DNA from: Caprimulgus europaeus
Taxonomy: Eukaryota > Chordata > Aves > Caprimulgiformes > Caprimulgidae
NCBI GenBank assembly: GCA_907165065.1
Contig: OU015543.1
Coordinates: 10,481,501 to 10,545,500 of the forward strand
Reading direction: 5' to 3'
Length of the DNA: 64,000 nucleotides
Part shown: positions 41,951 to 53,200 of the stretch, one piece after another
How the letters are laid out: each line of letters begins with the position of its first letter
Numbering within the stretch: position 1 is the first letter of the stretch
Translations under genes and position numbers: made by a program
Notes under the pieces: generated by a model
Told to the model about the DNA's origin: nothing
The model's database searches: none
What the model saw: the letters and a program-made list of their open reading frames with translations, nothing else

Positions 41951-44900
41951 CTCGGTTGGTAAAAACCAACTCAAACCTCCAAAATTCCCAGCAGCCTCCC
42001 TGGAAGTGAGGGGTGGAAGAGGGATGCTGGCTGCCTCCACTGAGGATGGGCAGTGCACACAGGGGCCAGGCAGCAATAATTTGATGATCCTTTCCCCAGG
42101 AAAGCAACACACACACTAAGTGACCTGCCACCATCCACAGCCCCTCTGCACCATCAGAGGGGATGGGAGGTTCCCATCCCTCACAACACACCTCTTACAG
42201 CATCCCAAGCCACACCAGCTCTGTCCATGCCTGTCCAGTGCTCTTCTGCAAACCCATTTCTCAGGTGGTAAAACAAAGACCCCAAACCAGTGACAAAATC
42301 CCCCCTCCTTTCACCAAGACAGACCATACGTTGTTTTTAACGGCGCCAGGGTTGGGGAGGGTGCTTTGTATTGCTCAAGTCCCATGAAAATTCCCTCCTT
42401 TTTCCCCACTTACCAGGATCAGCATCACTGCTGGTTCCCCCCAGCCTGTCCCAAGCCTCCCAGAGGATTTTTTTCTCCCATCCACCTCGGGAGTTTATTC
42501 CCTCTAAACCCCCGGGTCAGCCGTGCACTGGCTGGGCTGGAGCATCTGCCAGCTCACACTCTGCCTGCCTCATATTGGCAATTTTATTCCCTTCCTCTTT
42601 CACCTTCCATTAACCTCATGTTCCTCAAACACCTTCATCCAACTACTCCACTCCAGTAGCAACCTCAGATTAATTAAAAAGGGAAAAAAAAAAAGAAAGG
42701 AACGCTCACTCTTTAAACAAGGTTCCTAACCCATTGCTTTCAAATGCTCTGTTAATCACAGAGCCCAGAGAACACCCACACGGAGGAGGCTGGAGAATTA
42801 TTTAAGGCAAATCATCTTCCTTCCCCTTCTGAAAACAAAAAAGAACAGACTAGTTTTGGATGGTGAAAGCAGCTCTGGTTCAAGTCCTTTCCATTCTTCC
42901 CAGTAACATTCCCAATTCCTGCCCACAGCCCTGCCCAGCCTCCTGGCACAGCCCTCCTTTCCCCCTTGCCTTCGTTAGCATATTACTAATCAGAATGAAG
43001 AGTCCCAAGGTGAATTTTTTCTAACATTTAAACCCTGGTGTGCCATCTGCTTGAGCCTCTCTCTTAAATTAAAGGAGTGTTGCGATGTGTTTAATCTTCA
43101 GGGAGCACTGGAGCCCACGTAGCGAGAGAGGAGGCTAATTTTGGACATCAGATCTAGGTGATCACATCATTTCAGACAATTTTGGCTGACCTCCCTGGGC
43201 AATGCCCTTCATCTCTTTCATAAGAAGATCTATTTTTAGGGAAGAAAGCCCATTAAGTCTTGTCTTCCTTAATTCAGCACTTCACTTGGTAAGATTTGAC
43301 AGGTAGATTTTTGTTATTATTATTATTAATTTAATTTTTTAAAAAGCAAATAGAAAGACCCTCTGGGAATTTTCTAGCTTTCAACATTTGTCTCGGGGCC
43401 CTGCAGGAGTCTGGAACATCTCTGAACCCTACAGTTCCTCCTGCTTTGAAACAACCGCCTCGTCATTCCTCATGCACATCGCCAGCGCTGCCTCCTCATC
43501 TGCAGTCGCAGCACTCCCGGCTCCCTGCTCCTGCTCCCACCACCACAGCAGCTCTCCTTGGCTTCCCCTTCTTCTCACCTTCTGCTGTGCTGCCTCAAAA
43601 AGAACTCTCATCCTCCCCAAATCCTTCAAAAGCCAAAGGATAAACGGGATGCACGGCTGGGATGCTCCTACCTTGGCTCTTCCCTTTTTCCCACCCCCTC
43701 TCTCTCGCAGAGCTGCTTCTGGAGAAGTGCTGCAGCCTCAGCACCATCCCTGACCCCCTCGAGGTCTCATCCAGCCCTAAAATATGAACAACAAGATGTC
43801 CAGCAAAACCTCTTCACCCCTTCAAAGTATTTGCAGGTGGCTGCAGCAGCCTGGCAGAGCTTGAAGCAAAAGGTTTGTGCCTTTTCCAAAGCTCTTGTTT
43901 CCTAAAATCCCGACAGCTCTAAAGGTTTCTTGTAGCCCTACAAACACAACATCATCCCAACCTTTCACAGCAAGCTTCTCTCTCCTCAACAAGTAAAACC
44001 ATTCAAGGATTACACGGCAGGTGAAGAGTCTTTGCCTTCAGAGACCACCCAACCAACCTCCCAACAGGATGCAGGGTCTGGGGACTGGACATCACTCCTG
44101 GGACAGACACTATAAAACCAGCCAGTACCCAGTGACAATTTGGGAATGATGAGGGGGCAGCTGATGGAGCATGGCTGGGGAGGGGTTAAATCCTGCCCTG
44201 TGTTGTTGCTGTGTAAAAAAAACCAACCCCAAAACCCAGGTGAAGCTCTGAGTTTTGCATTGAGATTCAAATGCCCAGATCAAAGCAGAGCTCCAGGAAG
44301 GAAGGGCCAATTTAGGTTGGAACCAGAGAAAACTTTCTCAGCTAACTTCTGGGAAGTGAAACAAGCAGGTTTCAGAAAGCTTCGTCCATCAAGAGGCTAC
44401 CTTGAAGGGAGACGAGGTTCCAGGGGAGCAGAGGAGGTGACCCCTTCCCTCTCCTCCCAGCCAGGGAATTATTATTGGACACCATTACAATACCCCACCC
44501 CCATCTTTTGAAGCTGTCACCAAAACGCTCTCATTCCTCCACAGCCTTCCAGAAAAGAATGAGCTTGAACCAGTTCTGCCAACCAGAGCCCAGAGCTGGT
44601 GTCCCTGTGCCACCCGGCGCGGGTGGCATCCGTGTCCCGGCGTTCCCGAGCGCCGCCGCGCCGCACCGAGCCACACGCCAAAGCCTTCAGAGAGCAGCTC
44701 GTGTCCAAATCGGGCTTCATGGCCTTTGGGGATGGCCTCTGGCCCGTAATGCAACATTTGATGGAGTAGCCAAAATACCATTTCCAACTTTTTCATCCTC
44801 ACTGTTTATTCCAAAGCAAACAAACAAATGAAAAAAAAGAAAAAAAAAAAGAAAAAAAAAGTTGGAGAGTTGAGCTTTGCTAATTTATGACTCTCCGCTC

Positions 44901-45285
44901 TGTCCTCTCTCCTTTGCTGCCCTGACCTGGGTTCAGCTGGGAAGAGGCAGGTGAGCTCTCACCTTGCCTGTGTGACAGGTTCCCAAAGTTGGGTGAAAAT
45001 ATCTCCTCACTTCTTCTAGTAACATGGGGTGCTTTTGTGTTTGGAGTCTTTGTAGATGTGCAATGCCTTTAAAAACCCTCACAACTGTCCAACGTGGGCT
45101 GTTTAATTACCAGGTAAAAGAAGATTTTATTTTATTCTATTTTTTTTTTTTAGACTCCATTTAATTATTTGATTGCACAGTAACCAGAGAGTGCAAGAGG
45201 GCTGTAGCCAGGAGGCACTTCAAAGCAATGCCTTGATGTTTCTTAGTGGGCATTAATGGTTTCTGAAGCTAGGAGATTGTTTAAA

Positions 45286-45289
<4 letters not shown>

Positions 45290-45318
<29 letters not shown>

Positions 45319-45320
45319 TA
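45290..45320. repeat. AAAT tetranucleotide microsatellite
   Basis: AAATAAAATAAATAAATA-type units, about seven copies with slight irregularity at the left end. Confidence 0.85.
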
Positions 45321-45757
45321 TTAAAACCCTCCTCATGATCCCGCCAGCAATCTCAAAAAAATGCATAAACACTGGAATCCTCTGCCAGGGAGGGAAAAAA
45401 AAAAGAGTTCAAAGGGATCTGAGAGTTTTCATGTAAAGTTTAGAGTTTAAGGCGTGACTGTTGGCTACGGAGCCCCACTGTTTGAACTCTTGTTTATTAA
45501 AAACAGTTTCCCAGCGTTTCACAGGGTTCAGAAAGACAACAGTAAAGTGCAGCCTTTTCCACAGCGCACTGGTTAAAGGCTCCATTGATTTCTACCTGTA
45601 TGCTTTATCTTTTCTCCTTTTTTTTTCTTTTTTCTTTTGTTTTTTTGATCAAATGCTGAAGTTTTTAGCACAATCTCCAAGAGAAGGTTGAGCTGGGGTC
45701 TGTGAAGGAAAGAATGGCTCTGGAATAAGGGTTTGATTTTTTTGTTTTAAAATACAT

Positions 45758-45783
45758 TTATTTATTTATTTATTTATTTATTT
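45758..45783. repeat. TTTA tetranucleotide microsatellite
   Basis: Six uninterrupted TTTA units. It is the complementary motif to the AAAT repeat about 450 bp upstream. Confidence 0.88.
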
Positions 45784-47069
45784 CCCAGATGGCTGCAGAC
45801 TCTGCAGTGCCCCAGAGGGCTGGATGACAGCAGCAGCAGTATTTGGAAATGACAACTTGGTTGGCCCCAAACTCCAACTGCCTTTTTTGACATTATCACC
45901 AACCCTTCAGCCTTTATCTGAGCCTGAGCTCTCCATCAACGTCCAGCTGAACAATCGACCACTGGGAAAAGAAAAGGGTTGGGTTGTTGGGGTTTTTTTT
46001 TTCCCCTCAGGGTGGGAGATAATCTTTCAGTCTCTCTTGCCTGGGCATGCATCTTTATTTTTGATGAGCCCACCACCACACCAAGAGTGGTCTCATTCTT
46101 TTCTGTGCTCAGACATCACTTTTTCCTGTGGCTTCAGCCAGCTTCACTTGCTTGAAAAATCCTACTTTTTTCGAGTCAAAGTTGTTTTTTTTTAATCCAG
46201 CAACAAAGTGAAAAGGAATCTGCAGCATGTTGCAGCCTGGTCCCCTTGGCCATGGTTGGGTAAGAGGTGGGCTTTGAAGGGGCAGCAACTGGATGGTTTG
46301 CAGCGAGGTGCAATGACTCCTGCAAGGGCGAGGAGAGGAGCAGAGACACACACAGGAGCACTGGGAAAATCCTGTGTTGTCCTGGGAAAAAAAGCTTACA
46401 GCTGAGTGTTTTAGCAAGTTCTGAAGTCTAACTGGAGAGATCTGAAGATAACCCAGCTCAGAGCCGCCCCAGCTTTGCCTTTAACAACAGAGGCATCATC
46501 CACCCAGAGCAGGTCTAGAAGTATTGCCAGAAGACATCATAAAAGGCACATTAGGAGTAGAATTAAAGTAAACATAAAACAAAACAAACAGAAACATCTG
46601 CTGAGCAGGTAGCCTGAGAATCAACTCCTTATTAAAACTGTTCTCCAGGCTGAATCCTCAGCTCCAAGTCACAGGGGTGCTGCCAGGTGACACCAGCCGA
46701 GGTTCTGACGCAGGAGAGAAAGAGCTAATAATAGTGTGGTGTCAAAGCCCGGCTTTGCCTTGCACAAACACAGCAGAGGGAAGGGAAAATAGGATGTGCA
46801 GGAGACAAACAGGGCTTTGTTTGAGCCTCTGGGATGGGTCCTGCCAGACTCCTCCACAAATGTGACTGGGAGGTAGTGAGAGACCATGGATGCACTGGAG
46901 AAGGTCTCCATGCTTGGGGGGTTGTAGGTTGGATGGGGAAGGATGGAGAGAGGATTTCTAGTATTGCCTTGAGGGAAATGGGTGTGTGCAATGGAGTAAA
47001 ACAGGTTGAGGTGAGATCAGACCCTGGGCATTGAAATTATGCTCAGGATTTTGCACCAGAGGAGTCACA

Positions 47070-47592
47070 TTCATAGAATCACAGGGAGCTGGAAAGGACC
47101 CACAAGGGTGATGGAGTCCGACTGCTGTCCCTGCACAGGACAATCCCAACATTCACACCATGTCCCTGAGGGCCTTGGCCAAATGCTGCTGGAATCTTGT
47201 CAGGCTTGGGGCCATCAGCACCTCCCTGGGGAGCCTGTGCCAGTGCTCCAGCACCCTCTGCCTCAAGAACCTTTTCCTCATGGTCAAGCTCACCCTCCCC
47301 TGCCACATCTTCCTGCCACGTCCTCTGCTCCTGGTGTTGGTGGCCAGAGAGAAGAGCTCTGCGCCTGCCCCTCCTCTTCCCCTTGGGAGGAAGTTCCAGA
47401 CCATGATGAGATCTCCTCTCAGTCTCCTCTTCTCCAGGCTGAACAAGCCAAGGGACTTCAGCCTCTCCTCACACACCTTCTCCTCTAAACCCTTCACCAA
47501 TTTTGTGTCCCTCCTTTGGACACTGTCCAGCAGCTTTAGATCCTTTTTATCCTGTGGCATCCAAAACTGCAACCAGTACTCGAGGTGAGTAC
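47070..47592 (-). mobile_element. CR1 LINE, 5'-truncated, RT C-terminus still open
   Basis: This minus-strand copy has its 3' tip at TTCATAGAATCACAGGGAGC (47,070). On the minus strand the frame ending at 47,153 encodes the C-terminal part of the CR1 reverse transcriptase, starting at HLEYWLQFWMPQDKKDL. It continues through VQRRDTKLVKGL, LGLFSLEKRRLRGDLI and EHWHRLPREVL to the stop without interruption. Upstream of about 47,592 the frame continues into unrelated sequence. By eye it differs from the plus-strand copy at 10.04 kb at only a few percent of positions, so both belong to one comparatively young subfamily. Confidence 0.93.
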
Positions 47593-50500
47593 TCAAACTT
47601 GAGGACAAAACCACTGTCCTCTTGGATGAGGAGATCCCCCCTAAGAGGGACTGTGTGTGAAAATGCCTCATGTGCTTGACAGTTATGGAGAAAAACTCGA
47701 ATTTGAAATGCAGCAGGGAAAGAAACTGAAGAAAAAAAACTTACAAAAAAAAAATCTAAAAAGGAAGGGGCACCAAATCTCCTGCTCTCAGCAGCTGATG
47801 GCAGAGTGCTGCTCCAAGGATGCTCCCACCTTGCTGTGACCAACCGCCACGCACAGCAATAGTGACAGAACTGAACTTATTCTCCTGCCATCCCCACTCA
47901 CAGCATCCCCTCCTCCTTCCAAACGCCACTGATCGATGGAAAATATGAACTTCATGTTGGGTTCTGTTTTCCTTAAATCGGCGCAGTTCCAGTAAAATCA
48001 GATTAAAATACCTCCAGTTCCTGATGTTTGGGGATATTTAAAGTCAGATCAAAGCACTTTTAACCAGTCCTTTTGGTAGCACGTTTGATGAGAAACACAG
48101 GTGCACTAATATATGATTTAAATCCTGCCTTGCAATTCTGCTTCTGATCCCCTTAAACATCAGCTGGGGGTGGGGGGAAGGAATGGATAGATGATGTTGT
48201 AATAGAAGACTACTTTTTTTTTTTTTCTGGATGCAATTTCAATTTTTTTTCAAAAAAATTTCAAACTTTAACAAGTTATTATTTTTTTCCTCTTTTCTTT
48301 AATAATTACAAGGAGAAAGAGACCATCAGACAACAGAGAGCCATCAAAAAGTGGAGAGTAAAGTGATTTACAGGCCATAATTTTTCAAGTGCAAGGTGTT
48401 GACCTGTGCTTGTGAGGAACCAAGCACAAGCTCCACGTCTCATGTGCAGAGACCTGAAGGTCTAACCCTGACACACAGGTGAATTTTTGACTGTTTTCTT
48501 GCACACATGCAGAATTAGCCAGCTCTGGTGGGGTTGAATCCTGCTGAGTGGGTTTGGGCAGGTGAGGAACTGGCATCAGGGTAGGCTCAGCTCCTCAGCC
48601 GCACTCCCGTGTTGGATGGGGAATGTTCTCCAAACCCCATGGAGCTTCACAGGGGAGTTTTTTGAGGGATTTCCCTAGAGGCATTTAGCTGGGAATTTTT
48701 GTTTTTGGAGATTAGAGAATAAAACAAAGCACAGCATGCTGAGCAAAATAGATAATTTAGACAATTCCCTGCAGAATTAACGCAAACCCGATGCTGGTGG
48801 TGCAGGACACAAAGCAGAGGTGGTGCAGGGGTAAGATATTTTAACATCCTGATATTTTGGGTAAGAGCATTTTCCAGCCATTTTGAGATGACACAACCCA
48901 CCCAAGAACACTTGGTGCTCTCAGATCTTTCTTATCCTGTGTCCAAACAATACCTTCTCTCTTCAAAACACACCCTGTTACCCCAAAACGAAGGCGGGTT
49001 CGATTGAAGCGTTTGACGACACCAATTAAAAGTTGTTCCTGTTCAACTGCAGGAAAATCAGCGTGGTTCTCACACAGGGTTCAGCCCTGTTTGTTGACAA
49101 ACGACGTGACCCCAGCAATTCATCCCCAGTGGGACAGGATGGGAAGTACTATAGGATTTTCTCTGCTGGGAGCTTTCAAGTTTTATTGTGTGCAATTAAA
49201 ATGCAGATGAATAACATAGTAAAATAATAAAATGCTCCTCATAAAAGTGCCCCAGTGAAACAAAACTGTCAAAACACAAGAGGAAAAAATAAACCAACAA
49301 AAGAGCAAACATTGCTTCCTCTCAAAAAAAAAAAAAAAATCATGCAAGTTTAAACAAACTCATTGTTATCAGGAGACAGCAAAGCCCGTGGTTCAGTTAC
49401 AGCTTCCCACCTGCTCATCCCCAGCTCCTCGCAGAGCTGCGTGCCCCACAGCCCTGCAAGATGGGCTGCCAGGTCTCCAGATCCACATTATCCTCAGCTC
49501 AGTTTTGTCCTGGGACATCGCAGCCCCAGCACCACCCTGGCTGCCCACCACTGTCCCCACCTTCACACCAAGGTGGGGCTGCCTGGTGTTGAAGAGGAGC
49601 ACGGAGACATCATCCCACCCCACATCAAGAACCTGCTTGGACTAATTGTTTTTGCTAGTGTGCAATTACAAATAGCCCCCAAGATTCAGATTTGGGAATT
49701 TTTTGTCCTTTTTGCAGCAAAATCACATGAAAAATGCAATTGAAACCTTGCCAACACTGCACGACTCGGGAATTGCTGCATTTGTGTGAGATATATTGTT
49801 TTAAACAAGCTACTGTCAAGTTATTTAATAAGAGGCATAAAAACCCCAGACTTAGACTGTTAACTCAAGTGCTGGGAAGTCAGAAGATGCCAGATTTTAT
49901 TCCAGTTTACACTAGTCACAAACCATGTCTAAACTGAATCATGGTCCTCTCCCCAGCAAACTGTCTCCTGAAGATCCATCCACCCTTTCCCCAGATTCCA
50001 CATGGAATTTTAGGTGAACAGGTTTCACCCCGTGGTTTACAGCACTGTAAAACCCTAACAGAAAAGAGAAGAGTGATGTTTCTCTTGTGATAAGTTATGG
50101 GGCTGAACAGCAGATGAGGCTAATAACAGAGAAAAAAACATAAACAAGAAGCACAGGCTGGACATCTAAAAAGGAAATCAGATGTCGAAGCTGAGCGGCA
50201 GCAGCTGCTTTGCAGTGGGTTCCTGGTGGTTTTGTGTCTTCCAGCTGAGTGCTGCTCTAAGAAACATAGGTACAGTTTGGATAACATACCTGTGCTTTGT
50301 ATTTAAGGTAGCTGATCCAGCAGAGAAGCAAAGAAAAACCCTGAATTGAGAGAGCTTGAAGGGGACACGCTGCTGGGAGGTGACAGATGACTCTCTCAGT
50401 AGATGCTGTGGCGTATTTTGGGTGGATATCTTTAGTAAATGAAGATAAACCCAAGTGTGTATTTCTCAGGGTTGGTCATGATGAAACACCAAAGCTGCTA

Positions 50501-50844
50501 TTTTTGCATAGCACAGGGTTTGGGGCCTGCTGCCAAACAAGGAGACACCAAGTGATGGGGGTTGTTCCTTTTCCCTATGTCCCTCCCAAGTACTGCAAAA
50601 ATATTGCAATCAGATGGAGAAATTACCTTAAGCAGGTTGTTCTGCCCCATAATAAAGTCTGTAGAGGCTCTTCCAATTATCAGGGGGGTCTCTGTGTTGC
50701 ACTGACCTTGCCTGAACCTCTCAGCAACCCCAGAGGTACGTGGAGAGAGATGCTGTGACCTGACACACTCCTGAATTCAGCCCTTCCCATCTCCTCCATG
50801 CTCATCCCATGGACCACGTCCACAGCATCTTGCAGAGAACACAA
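47593..50844. other. Intergenic DNA, no gene seen
   Basis: AT-rich sequence with A/T homopolymers (about 48,213-48,270 and 49,325-49,340) and no supported gene or further transposon. Confidence 0.5.
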
Positions 50845-50920
50845 ATCACAGAATCACAGAATGTCAGGGATTGGAAAGGACCTCGAAAGATCATCCAGTC
50901 CAATAACAGCTGGTACCCAA
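50845..50920 (-). mobile_element. CR1 LINE fragment (3' tip)
   Basis: Reverse-complement CR1 3' end: ATCACAGAATCACAGAATG, GGATTGGAAAGGACCTCG, then GATCATCCAGTCC. After about 75 bp the similarity is lost. Confidence 0.88.
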
Positions 50921-52779
50921 ATCCCACTGGGCAGCCAGTCTGGGGATGCCTGTGGGCTCCCTCGCCACTGGAAAGGCAGCTCATGTCAGGCACTGTTGAG
51001 GTCTTGGGTGACCAAGCTGGGCTCTGGATTTTGTCCAAAATGACACAGAAACAGATTTATTTTTCCTCTTTAAAAAAAAAAAAAATCTTTCTTTTATTTT
51101 CTTTTTTTAAGGCATTGAGCAATACCCAAACATGTGCAAATCAGACTTTTGCAAACCCCTGGCTCACACCAACTTTCTGGGATGGAAACAGAAGATGCTG
51201 ATATATTTGGTCCCAATTTACCAGGCTTAGCAAAGCTTTTAACCCCCGGCCCCTGCCTTCCACCGAGGGCTTTCTGCAGAAGCTGCTGCACAAAAACACC
51301 AAATCAGGGACCACATGAACACACTCTGGGGAGATTTCCAGACACAACTGCTCTCTTCTTGCACAGCCCAGGGGAGATGAGACGATGCCCATCCAGGTTA
51401 CTGCATTAATCTAAATCCATCCTTTCACAGCTCTAAAGCGTTTGCTTAAGGCAGAGCCTTCTCTAGGGTCCAGGATCTCTTTCTTGCATTTTATGAGTTT
51501 TTTTCCTAATTACGGAATCTCTTTCAATCTAGACCTCCTTTGATCAGGGCTGGCCCCAGAGAGAACTCGTCTTGTCTGGATCGACAGAGGAAAGAAAGAG
51601 ATGATAGGCAGAAGTGACCTGCCCAGGATGACTAAGAAAATATGCAGCAAAGCAAAGATTTGAACACAGCCACATCTTTAGAGAAACCACAGGACAAACC
51701 TTCCTTCCAGCTTCTGATCAATCACCACATCCTTCCAGGTAAACCACATTGCAAATGGGAACTTGAGGTGAGCAATCAGTTAGCACTTTCTGCAGGTATT
51801 TTGCTCCCCTGGTACAGGAGAATGGACCATTTCTGGTGCAATCTGAGCATCCAAAGGGAATTTCTGAGCCAAGACATATTACTGGTGCAGCAGAAAGCCA
51901 TCCTAGATAACCACCACAGAGGACACCCCACTCCAATTCAGCTGACAGATCACAAAGGGCTCCCTATAAAACTCAGTTAAATGAGATTTTTTTTTTTTTT
52001 TTTTCCCAGAAAAATGCTATTTTCAGTGCCACTCTGATTATTTGCCCTCTGTTGTCTTCCATAAAGGATACTGTGAAGTTAATGATCCAGCCATGGAATT
52101 TTAAATAGCTGCTTCATGACTAACAACATGTGCTCCGGATCAGCTCGAGCCTGTATTTACATATTTCCCATGATAAGTCAACATATGGTTCTTGTTTGTA
52201 ACGTGGAGTTGCTCTCTTCATATTATTACCATATTTTTTCCCCCCCTTTTCACAATTACAGGGGAAAAACCTTTTCTTATAATTATTATTTAGAAAAAGC
52301 ACTGTACAAATAAGAAGCTATTAGGGTAACTAGAAGCCTGTTAATTGCTTTATTTTGATTCCCACTTGATCCTGAGCTGGGCAGTCACGCAGGGGCTTGG
52401 GGCTGTGTTCATGAGCACTGTTGGATGCAGGAGGTCAGCCCGCTCCCCATCACACTGCAAGTTGGGGTTTCACAACCCTCCTTGATATCTTGGCAATGGC
52501 ACTCTTTGGGAAACCTGCACTAGTGGTTTGAATTTGTTCCCTTTTGAATTCCCAGTTTTGTATGTAGATAATTTGTATAATTTTGGTGGGTTTTTTCCCC
52601 CCCCTCTATTTCCCTCCCCACATCAAAGCATCAGCTAATGGCTGGATATTCACATCCTAACTGCTCTCATGGCATGGCTGGAATCATAGGAATTGGCAGA
52701 ACTGGCATTTTCCAAACTCCCATGTCCTTTTCTCCATGCTCTGCTCCCCCAACTCCCCTCTAACGATCCAAGTCCTGAG
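50921..52779. other. Intergenic DNA, no gene seen
   Basis: No supported gene. A 17-20 base T run lies near 51,989-52,006. Confidence 0.5.
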
Positions 52780-53200
52780 GCTTCAGCTGTTTCCTTTGGG
52801 AGATTATTCCACATGGAAATGGGTTCTAACCATGAAGAATTTTTTCCTTCATCCCAGTCACAAAGATTATTTCCTTTATTCAATCTTATTACTCCCACTT
52901 GAACCAGGCTAAACAATTCCCATCCTCCCTGGGTATTTACACCCCTCTCATACTTGCAGACAGACACCGTATCCCACCCTTAGTCATCATTTTGCCAAGC
53001 TAAACATATGTAACTCTTTTAATCCTTCCTCATAAATCAGTCCAGCCCTTTCATCATTTTTATTGCTCTTCTCTGAATCCTGTCCAACTTGTTGACATTG
53101 TTCTGCTCTTTAGGTGCTCAGAGGACGGATATTCCAGGTGAAATTTCACTGGTCGCACGTTACAAGGTTCATTAACACAACCTTCCTCTCCAATTACCTG
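52780..53200 (-). mobile_element. Old, diverged CR1-like LINE
   Basis: Reading on the plus strand gives the reverse complement of a CR1-type RT tail: TTCCACATGGAAATGG, then TTTAATCCTTCCTCATAAATC, GTCCAGCCCTTTCATCATTTT, TTGCTCTTCTCTGAATCC and TGTCCAACTTGTTGACAT. These are typical of older amniote CR1 families also seen in crocodilians and turtles. On the minus strand a broken frame still shows W-NLPKE, a degenerate HW-RLPRE motif. Divergence is much greater than in the other copies. Confidence 0.8.

Larger units (their letters stand above)
41951..47069. other. Intergenic DNA, no gene seen
   Basis: No exon or RNA gene could be supported over 5.1 kb. Simple repeats include an ATT run near 43,313-43,328, an A-rich stretch at 44,820-44,860, AAAT units at about 45,290-45,320 and TTTA units at about 45,758-45,783. 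A small CpG cluster lies at 44,605-44,700. Confidence 0.5.

Noticed and set aside
48994-49010. GGTTCGATT, resembling a tRNA B box
   Set aside because: The last two bases of the B box (CC) are absent, and no A box or cloverleaf can be drawn upstream.
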